Source of the DNA: Micromonospora echinospora
Lineage (GTDB): Bacteria; Actinomycetota; Actinomycetes; Mycobacteriales; Micromonosporaceae
DNA: 64,000 nucleotides
NCBI RefSeq assembly: GCF_900091495.1
Contig: NZ_LT607413.1
Coordinates: 3,983,001 to 4,047,000, forward strand
Direction: 5' to 3'
The translations under genes were made by a program, and so were the position numbers. Below the pieces are notes generated by a model, which was not told the DNA's origin, ran no database searches, and saw only the letters and a list, made by a program, of their open reading frames with translations. Of this stretch, positions 6,243 to 12,749 are shown piece by piece (the stretch's first letter is position 1; every line of letters starts with the position of its first letter).

Positions 6243-9005
6243 ATGCCGGAGCAGTCGAGCGGGGTGGGTTCGACCGTGCCGCTGCTGGCGTCCCGGCTGG
6301 TCGCACCCCCGCCACCGGAGCCGGTGGTGCTCCGCCCCCGGCTGCTGCGCCGGCTCGACGCCGGCACCGACGGGCCGGTCACCCTGGTCCGCGCACCCGC
6401 CGGCTGGGGTAAGACCACCCTGCTCGCGGCCTGGGCGCGGGCCGCCGCGTCGACGCCGACCTGGCTCTCCGTCGAAACGGGCGACACTGCGGCGCGGCTC
6501 TGGTCGTACCTGGCCGCCGCGCTGGGCGCCACGGACCTGCCGGCCGACCGGCCCGACCACCTCGAACGGCTCGCCGCCGCCGTCGCCGGCCGGGACCGTC
6601 CGATCGTCCTCGTCCTGGACGACCTGCACCGGGTGACCGAACCGGCCGCCCTGGACGGGCTGGAGTTCCTGCTCCGGCACGCTGCGCAACGGCTGCGCCT
6701 GCTGGTCGCGGCACGCGTCGACCCGGCGCTGCCGCTGCACCGGTGGCGGCTGCGCGGCGAGCTGACCGAGATCGACGCCGACGAGCTGGCCTTCACCACC
6801 GACGAGGTCGCCGACCTGCTGACCACGCACGGGGTGGCGGTGCCCCCCGCATCGGTGCCAACACTCCGGGAACGCACCGGCGGCTGGCCGGCCGGGCTGT
6901 GCCTGGCCGCGCTGGCCGCCCGGGCCGCCGCCGACCCGGCCACCCTGGTCACCGGATTCAGCGGGGAGCAGCCGGACGTCGCCGGGTACCTCCGTGACGA
7001 GGTCCTCGCCGGGTTGCCCGGCGACGACGTCGACCTGTTACGCCGGCTCGCGGTGACCGGGACGGTCTGCGACGACCTGGTCGCCGCGCTGACCGGACCG
7101 GGCAGCGGGGAGGGCCGCCTCGCCGACCTCGCCCGGTCCACCGGGTTCCTCCACCCCGAGGGCCTGCGTCCCGGCTGGTACCGCTGCCAACCGCTCCTGG
7201 CCGACCTGCTCCGCGCCGACCTGGCCAAGCTTCCCGACGGACAGCTGCGCGAGCTGCACTCCCGGGCCGCCGGCTGGTACGCCGCACAGGGCCAGCCGGC
7301 CGACGCGCTGCGGCACGCGCTCGCCGCCGGTGACTGGGACCACGCCACCGAACTGCTGCTCGTCGGATGGCCGGAACTCGTCCCGTACGACCCGGAGCCG
7401 GCCGGGCCACCACCAGCGTCCGCGCCGCCGGCCGACCGGATCGACCGGGATCCGGAACTCGCCCTGGCCGTCGCCGTGGACCGAGCCCGGTCCGCCGACC
7501 CCTCCGCCGCCGACCACCTGCGCGCCGCGGTCGCCGGTGCCCGCGAGCTGCCCGCGCCGCGCCGGGACCGGCTCCGGTGGCTGGTCGCCGCGCTGGAGGT
7601 CGCCCTGGCCCGCCTGGGCGGTGACCCCACCGCGGTACGCGCTGCCGCCGCCCGGCTGCGGACGCTGACCGGCCCGCCGGCCAGCCCCGTCGACGCACCC
7701 CGTTCCGGCCTGGTCGGCGTTCCCCGTTCCGGCCTGGTCGGCGCTTCCCGGTCGGGTGACGCTCCCCGTTCCGGCCCGGCCGACGCTTCCCGGTCGGGTG
7801 ACGCTCCTCGGTCCGGTGCCGGTGACCCCCGGTCCGGTGCCGGTGACCGGGCGGACGGGCACCTGGTCGCCGGCACCGCCGACGCGCTCGCCGACCTGAG
7901 CGAGGGGGACCTGCCCGGTGCCGGGACGGCCTTCGACCGGCTGTCCGCTGCGGCCCGGCAGGCGGGACGGACCCGTACCGAACTGCTTTGCCGCAGTCGG
8001 GCCGCCCTGGCGGCGGCCTGGCACGGCCGGCTCCGCGAGGCCGAACAGGGTGCCCGGGAGACGCTCGGCGGACCCGTCACCCCGGCCGACCGCAGCCATG
8101 CGTACCTGGCCCTGGCGGTGGTGGCGCTGTACCGGGACCGGCCCGGCGAGGCCGAGGCGGACCTGGCGCGCGCCGACGGCCCCGGCTACGACCCGACGGT
8201 GGCGGCGGTGGCCGCGTTCTGCCGGGCACAGCTCCGGCGCGACCCGGCCGCCGCCCAGCGCGCGTTGGCCGGGGCCCGCCACCGGTTGGCCGACCGACCC
8301 CGCGCCCGCGCGCTGGCCGACCGGCTGCTCGCCGCCGAGGCCGACCACTGCGCCGCGCGCGGCGACCCGGCGACCGCCCGGGACCTGTTGGAGGCCGCCG
8401 TCCCGGCGACGGTCAGCCCGGAGCTGGCCGTGGCGCGCGCCCGGGTCGAGGTACACGCCGGTGATCCGGGGGCGGCCCGCCGCGCGCTGCCCCCGTGGGA
8501 CGCCCCGGACGCCGACCGGTGGCCGGTGCCGGTACGCCTCGACGCCGGTCTGCTCGACGCACTGCTCGCCCGGCAGGCCGGGGACACCCGCCGGGTCGGC
8601 CGGGTGGTGGAACAGATGCTGGAACTGGCTGCGGCGGACGGACACCGGCGGGTGCTCACCCGGGCTGTGCCCGGAGTGCGGGACGTGCTCGCCGAGCACC
8701 TGGACTCCGGCACCGCGCACTGGGCGTTCGTCACCGACCTGCTCGGCGACGGCGACCCGCCCGGTGCCGGCGAGCCGGTGCGGCACGGCGACGGGCCCGG
8801 ACGGGGACTGGACGAGCCGCTGACCGAACGGGAACTGACCATCCTGCGATATCTCCAGAGCATCCTGTCCAACGTGGAGATCGCCAGCGAGCTCTCCCTG
8901 TCGGTGAACACCGTCAAGACGCACGTCCGCAACATCTATCGGAAGCTCGATGCCAACCGACGCCGCGAGGCGGTGCGCCGGGCCCGCGAACTCCACCTGA
9001 TCTGA
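6243..9005 (+). CDS. LuxR-family (MalT/LAL-type) ATP-dependent transcriptional regulator
   Basis: A 920-residue signal-transduction ATPase. Walker A (APAGWGKTTL, residues 51-60) and Walker B (IVLVLDDLHRV, about 120-130) define an STAND/NB-ARC-type module. TPR-like helical repeats fill the middle, and a C-terminal GerE helix-turn-helix (LTERELTILRYLQ, then SVNTVKTHVRNIYRKL, about 855-918) binds DNA. The TPR region is interrupted at about residues 482-540 by a low-complexity tract of PRSG/RSGDA repeats (7696-7850). ATG at 6243 follows GGGGAGG by 7 nt. It is divergent from the ADH pair and upstream of the DsbA-like and BON genes, so it is the obvious local regulator; its ligand is unknown. Confidence 0.9.
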   Translation: MPEQSSGVGSTVPLLASRLVAPPPPEPVVLRPRLLRRLDAGTDGPVTLVRAPAGWGKTTLLAAWARAAASTPTWLSVETGDTAARLWSYLAAALGATDLPADRPDHLERLAAAVAGRDRPIVLVLDDLHRVTEPAALDGLEFLLRHAAQRLRLLVAARVDPALPLHRWRLRGELTEIDADELAFTTDEVADLLTTHGVAVPPASVPTLRERTGGWPAGLCLAALAARAAADPATLVTGFSGEQPDVAGYLRDEVLAGLPGDDVDLLRRLAVTGTVCDDLVAALTGPGSGEGRLADLARSTGFLHPEGLRPGWYRCQPLLADLLRADLAKLPDGQLRELHSRAAGWYAAQGQPADALRHALAAGDWDHATELLLVGWPELVPYDPEPAGPPPASAPPADRIDRDPELALAVAVDRARSADPSAADHLRAAVAGARELPAPRRDRLRWLVAALEVALARLGGDPTAVRAAAARLRTLTGPPASPVDAPRSGLVGVPRSGLVGASRSGDAPRSGPADASRSGDAPRSGAGDPRSGAGDRADGHLVAGTADALADLSEGDLPGAGTAFDRLSAAARQAGRTRTELLCRSRAALAAAWHGRLREAEQGARETLGGPVTPADRSHAYLALAVVALYRDRPGEAEADLARADGPGYDPTVAAVAAFCRAQLRRDPAAAQRALAGARHRLADRPRARALADRLLAAEADHCAARGDPATARDLLEAAVPATVSPELAVARARVEVHAGDPGAARRALPPWDAPDADRWPVPVRLDAGLLDALLARQAGDTRRVGRVVEQMLELAAADGHRRVLTRAVPGVRDVLAEHLDSGTAHWAFVTDLLGDGDPPGAGEPVRHGDGPGRGLDEPLTERELTILRYLQSILSNVEIASELSLSVNTVKTHVRNIYRKLDANRRREAVRRARELHLI
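7696..7850. repeat. imperfect minisatellite inside the LuxR-type gene
   Basis: Successive variants of a 12-24-bp unit (ccccgttccggcctggtcgg; cttcccggtcgggtgacg) encode PRSGLVGV, SRSGDAPRSG and DPRSGAGD runs. The frame is maintained throughout. Confidence 0.8.
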
Positions 9006-9016
9006 GCGCCGTGGGG

Positions 9017-9075
9017 TGGTAGCAGGGGACCCCTGCAGTCGGATTATGCGGAGCAGGGGACCCCTGCAGGCACCC
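9017..9075. repeat. CAGGGGWCCCCTG palindromic intergenic repeat, copy 2
   Basis: Two CAGGGGACCCCTGCAG cores around a ggattatgcg spacer, flanked by tggtag and caccca. It lies between the convergent LuxR-type and DsbA-like genes, where it could act as a bidirectional terminator. Confidence 0.85.
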
Positions 9076-9086
9076 AGGCGGACGGC

Positions 9087-9638
9087 TCAGTCCTCGGTTG
9101 CCTGGTCGACGGCGGTGAGCAGGTCCGCGACGGCGTACCCGCCCTCGTGGCAGACGTCGTTGACGAACAGGGCCGGCACGCCGGTCACCCCGCTGTGGAT
9201 GCCCCCGACGAAGTCCCGCCGGACCCGGTCGGCGTGCATCCGTCGGTCCACCTCGGCGCTCACCTCGTCGGGGGAGACCCCCAACTGCTCGACGCCGACC
9301 GTCAGGTGCACCGGGTCGAGCTGGTCCTGGTGCTCGTACAGCCAGTCGTGCATCTCCCAGAACCGGCCGCGCCGGCCGGCCGCCTCGGCGACCTGGGCGG
9401 CGCTGTCCGCGTACGGGTGGATGTTGGCGATCGGGAAGTGCCGGTAGACCAGCCGGACCAGGCCGCCCCGCTGACGCAGCACGTCCCGCAGGTTCCGGTA
9501 GGCCGCGCCGCAGTGGCGGCACTGGAAGTCGGCGTACTCGACGAGGGTCACCGGGGCGTCCACCGGTCCCCGCACGTGGTCGGCCTCGGTGACCGGCACC
9601 CGCAGACGGGCGACGTTGACCTGGAGCGACGTGGTCAT
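9087..9638 (-). CDS. DsbA-family thioredoxin-fold protein, cytoplasmic
   Basis: A 183-residue DsbA-like disulfide oxidoreductase. The redox motif CRHC (residues 40-43, in EYADFQCRHCGAAY) is followed by the helical insertion and the cis-proline strand (GVTGVPALFVND). There is no signal peptide or membrane anchor, so it probably acts in the cytoplasm, unlike classical DsbA. ATG at 9638 (MTTSLQVNVARLRVPV) is preferred. GTG at 9650 is in frame but overlaps the GGAGG Shine-Dalgarno. The BON-domain gene lies upstream on the same strand, and a GGGTGA-N7-TCACCC dyad sits 100 bp before the start. A role in stress or redox balance is inferred from context. Confidence 0.88.
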   Translation of the reverse strand: MTTSLQVNVARLRVPVTEADHVRGPVDAPVTLVEYADFQCRHCGAAYRNLRDVLRQRGGLVRLVYRHFPIANIHPYADSAAQVAEAAGRRGRFWEMHDWLYEHQDQLDPVHLTVGVEQLGVSPDEVSAEVDRRMHADRVRRDFVGGIHSGVTGVPALFVNDVCHEGGYAVADLLTAVDQATED

Positions 9639-9737
9639 TCCGCCGCTCACCTCCTCCCGGTCGGCCCGGCCCGGTGGTCCGCGCCGGCCGGCGCGGCCGA
9701 CGCGGGCCGGTCACGCCCTCCAGCCTGGTGGCGCTTC

Positions 9738-9756
9738 GGGTGAGGCCGGGTCACCC
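9738..9756. promoter_or_regulatory. GGGTGA-N7-TCACCC dyad upstream of the DsbA-like gene
   Basis: An exact 6-bp inverted repeat with a ggccggg spacer, overlapping the stop codon of the BON gene. It matches the dyad at 10559 in arms and spacing. Confidence 0.45.
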
Positions 9757-10440
9757 CGCCGGGGTGGTTCCCACCACGAGCCGGTTGTGCACCTCGGTCA
9801 CGCCCGGCGCGGACCAGGCGATCCGCTCCGCCTCCTCCCGCTGCGCCGTGGACCGGACCACCCCGTCCAGGACGACGGTGTCGCCATGCACGTCGACCGA
9901 GACCGGGACGGTGTCGGCGACGCCGCCACGCTCCAGCGCCCGGCGGATGCCGGCGGCGACCCCCGGGCCTGGAGGAGTGGTCCGGGGACGTACGGCGATG
10001 CCGTTGCTGACTCCCCGTACGCCGGTGAGCTGCCGCACCGCCCGGTCGGCGGCCCGCCGCTGGTACTCCCACTCGACCTGGCCGCGCAGCGTCACCCAGC
10101 CGTCGGCGACGGTCACGTCCAGATCCTCCACCGCCACGAACGCGTCCCACTCCAGGGCCCGGACGACGGCGGTGGCGACCTCCTGGTCGGTCCGGCGGGC
10201 GGAGGTGGGCAGCCGTACGGCGAGGTCGTTGGCGACCGCCCGGACCCGGGGGACGCGGTGGGCGGCCCGTTCGGCGGCCCACTTCTTGGCGTAGCCGTCC
10301 ACCCAGCCGGTGAGGGTCACCACGCCCTCGGTGACGGTCACGCCGATCTCGTGCGGCTGGACCCGGGGTTCCCAGGTCAGCTCGTCCAGCACGTCGGCCT
10401 GGATGTCCTGGTCGGTACGGATGATCGTCGCGCTGCCCAT
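9751..10440 (-). CDS. triple BON-domain protein
   Basis: A 229-residue soluble protein of three BON domains (about residues 8-75, 82-150 and 158-226). Each contains the conserved pattern of an amphipathic helix followed by VTVxxGxVTLxGxV (for example VTVTEGVVTLTGWVDG and VTVADGWVTLRGQVEW). BON domains in OsmY-type proteins bind phospholipid or protect envelopes under osmotic and other stress. With no signal sequence, this one is probably cytoplasmic or membrane-peripheral. ATG at 10440 has GGGAGGAG about 8 nt upstream. The gene lies between the DsbA-like gene and a divergent membrane protein, and a GGGTGA-N7-TCACCC dyad lies about 120 bp upstream. The sequence ends with no terminator before the DsbA-like gene, so the two may be co-transcribed. 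Confidence 0.9.
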   Translation of the reverse strand: MGSATIIRTDQDIQADVLDELTWEPRVQPHEIGVTVTEGVVTLTGWVDGYAKKWAAERAAHRVPRVRAVANDLAVRLPTSARRTDQEVATAVVRALEWDAFVAVEDLDVTVADGWVTLRGQVEWEYQRRAADRAVRQLTGVRGVSNGIAVRPRTTPPGPGVAAGIRRALERGGVADTVPVSVDVHGDTVVLDGVVRSTAQREEAERIAWSAPGVTEVHNRLVVGTTPAG

Positions 10441-10558
10441 CGGAAGGCTCCTCCCTGCCGGTGGCGTCCTCGCCCGTCGGCCCACGACGCCGCCGGTGGC
10501 GGCCCGCGATGCTGCCGGTGGCGTCCTCGCCTGTCGGCCGCGATGCTGCCCGAGGGAA

Positions 10559-10577
10559 GGGTGAACCACCCTCACCC
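10559..10577. promoter_or_regulatory. GGGTGA-N7-TCACCC dyad in the BON/membrane-protein divergent region
   Basis: An exact inverted repeat with an accaccc spacer. It lies 119 bp before the BON start and 107 bp before the divergent membrane-protein start. The adjoining 10447-10556 stretch holds direct copies of a ccggtggcg(tcctcgcc) motif. Confidence 0.45.
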
Positions 10578-10683
10578 GGACCGGAGGAGGCGGTGCCGGG
10601 CCGGATGGGACGGGCGTGACAGCCGGGCTGCGGTACGGCACGATCTGGATCGATCGAGTCACAGTCGGCGACGAGGGCGGGCG

Positions 10684-12528
10684 ATGAGCACCGAACGGGA
10701 GACGGCCCCCATTCCGGCCCGCGTCCGGGACCGGGTCGGTTGGGCGCTGTGGCGGCTGGCCCGGCACGAGTGGACCCTCGTGGTGCTCGGCTCGTTGCTG
10801 CTGGCGGCGGCGCTGACCTGGCCGACGCTGCGGGACCTGACCGGGACGATCCCCCAGGACAGCGGCGACCCGACCCTCCAGGCCTGGCAGATCGCCTGGG
10901 GTGGGCACGCCCTGCTGACCGACCCGGCCAACCTCTGGCACTCGAACACCTTCCACCCCGAGCCGTACACCTACGCCTACTCCGACACCCTGCTCGGGTA
11001 CGCCCCGTTCGGCATGGTCGGGGACGGCCCGGTGGCCGCGGTGGTCCGCTACAACCTGCTCTACGTGCTGGTGCACGCCCTGGCGTTCGTCGGGGCGTAC
11101 GCGTTGGCCCGGCAGTTGGGGGCGGGGCGGGCCGGGTCGGCGGTGGCCGGGGCGGCGTTCGCGTACGCCCCGTGGAAGCTCGCCCAGGCCGGTCACCTGC
11201 ACGTGCTCTCCGTGGGCGGGATCGCGCTGTCGCTGGCCATGCTGGCCCGGGGGCACGGCTGGTCGCTGCGGCACGGATACCGCCCGGAACGGGTCCGTCC
11301 CGGCTGGGCGGCGGCCGGGTGGCTGGTCGCCGCCTGGCAGATCAGCCTGGGCTTCGGCATCGGCCTGCCCTTCGCGTACGTGCTGGCGCTGGTCTGCCTG
11401 GTCGCGGCGGCCGGTTACGCCTGGACCTGGTGGCGGCGGGGCCGGCGACCGTTCCCGCGTGGCCTGCTCCTGGCCGACCTGGCCGGTGGGGTGTTCTTCG
11501 CCGGGGTGGCCCTGCTGATGGCCGCCCCCTACTTCGAGGTGGTGGAACGTCACCCGGAGGGGCGACGCACGGTCGAACACATCGAGATGTTCTCCCCGCC
11601 GCTGCGCGGTTTCCTGATCGCCCCGCCCGAGAGTTGGCTCTGGGGTGAGCGGCACGCGGCCGCCCGGGAGACCCTCGGCTTCCCCAACGAGATGACCCTG
11701 CTGCCCGGGGTGGTGCTGCTCGGACTGGCCTTCTCCGGGCTCTTCCTCTCCGCCTGGCGGCTGCGGCACCGGCTGCTGCTGCTGGCCGGGGTGCTGGCCA
11801 GCGGGGCGTTGGCCGCCGGCACCGTGTTCCTCGGCGACGGGGATCCGGGCTACGTCACCCTGGTCGAGCACGCGCCGGGTTGGGACGGCATCCGGACCCC
11901 CGGCCGGTTGGTGCTCTGGACCACCCTGCTGCTCGGCATCCTGGCCGCCGGGGCGCTCACCCGCGAACCGTCGGGTCGGGCCGCGCCGGAGGAACCGGCG
12001 GAGCCGACCAGCCGGGCCGAACCGGCGGAGCCGACCGGAGGAGACGTGCCCGCCGAGCCGGCCGAGCCCGGTGCGCGTACCAGCGGGCGCTTCGCCCGCT
12101 GGGGGCGGCTGGTGCTGGTCGTACCGCTGGCGCTGGTGCTGGCGGAAGGGGTGAACCGGACTCCGCACGTGCCGGCGCCGGAGCAGCCGGCGGCGCTGCG
12201 CGGGGTGGACGGGCCGTTGCTGGTGCTACCCAGCGACGGTATCCGCGAGCTGCACGTGATGCTCTGGTCGACCGACGGGTTTCCCCGGATGGTCAACGGC
12301 CTGGCCTCGTTCACCCCGGCGAGCCAGGCCGAGATCCGTGCGGCCAGCCTCAGCTTCCCGGACGCGAGCTCGGTCACGTACCTCCGGCAGCGGGGCATCC
12401 GGACGGTGGTCGTGCTGCCCGGGTACGCGGTGGGAACTCCGTGGCAGGACGTGGCGGACCGGCCGGTGGACGTACCGGGTGTCCGGCGGGTGCAGGTCGG
12501 CGACGGGTTCGTGTACCACCTGGGGTGA
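10684..12528 (+). CDS. polytopic membrane protein, GT-C glycosyltransferase-like
   Basis: A 614-residue membrane protein. One hydrophobic helix near residues 33-53 precedes a long extracytoplasmic loop (NLWHSNTFHPEPYTYAYSD). About eight to ten further helices follow, then an Ala/Pro/Glu-rich linker (repeated AEPAEPT, about 435-470), one more helix, and a soluble C-terminal domain (LLVLPSDGIRELHVML; VVVLPGYAVGTPW). The loop after the first helix and the overall shape resemble PMT/GT39-type and other GT-C lipid-linked sugar transferases, but I cannot place it in a named family. ATG at 10684 follows GAGGGCGGGC. It is divergent from the BON gene; whether it belongs to the stress block is unclear. 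Confidence 0.8.
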   Translation: MSTERETAPIPARVRDRVGWALWRLARHEWTLVVLGSLLLAAALTWPTLRDLTGTIPQDSGDPTLQAWQIAWGGHALLTDPANLWHSNTFHPEPYTYAYSDTLLGYAPFGMVGDGPVAAVVRYNLLYVLVHALAFVGAYALARQLGAGRAGSAVAGAAFAYAPWKLAQAGHLHVLSVGGIALSLAMLARGHGWSLRHGYRPERVRPGWAAAGWLVAAWQISLGFGIGLPFAYVLALVCLVAAAGYAWTWWRRGRRPFPRGLLLADLAGGVFFAGVALLMAAPYFEVVERHPEGRRTVEHIEMFSPPLRGFLIAPPESWLWGERHAAARETLGFPNEMTLLPGVVLLGLAFSGLFLSAWRLRHRLLLLAGVLASGALAAGTVFLGDGDPGYVTLVEHAPGWDGIRTPGRLVLWTTLLLGILAAGALTREPSGRAAPEEPAEPTSRAEPAEPTGGDVPAEPAEPGARTSGRFARWGRLVLVVPLALVLAEGVNRTPHVPAPEQPAALRGVDGPLLVLPSDGIRELHVMLWSTDGFPRMVNGLASFTPASQAEIRAASLSFPDASSVTYLRQRGIRTVVVLPGYAVGTPWQDVADRPVDVPGVRRVQVGDGFVYHLG

Positions 12529-12749
12529 ACGGACCCGGCTGGGGTGGGATTACTTAGTTGGGAACGTTTCCAAACCGGGGTTCGACCGGTTAGGGTGAGG
12601 TCCTTCCTCAGCTGCGGGAGCCAGCGCGCTGGTGGGGGGAGTCGGGCAACTCCCCGGGACCAGTCACCGCCCGGCGGCGGCCGGCAGGCCGGCGCGCCGG
12701 GTGCCCCGGAGCCCTGCCCGGGGTGCGTACTCCCCGAGAGGAACCGCTG
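12529..12749. promoter_or_regulatory. xyloglucanase upstream region with a CebR/LacI-type operator
   Basis: At 12558-12573 the 16-bp near-palindrome TTGGGAACGTTTCCAA (one mismatch between arms) resembles operators of LacI-family sugar repressors such as actinobacterial CebR. The rest of the 221-nt gap contains no gene. Regulation by a cello- or xylo-oligosaccharide-responsive repressor is inferred. Confidence 0.55.

Noticed and set aside
6156..10577. DosR-type hypoxia boxes controlling the ADH/BON/DsbA block.
   Set aside because: The recurrent dyad is GGGTGA-N7-TCACCC, not the GGGAC-N(4)-GTCCC type, so a DosR assignment is not supported.
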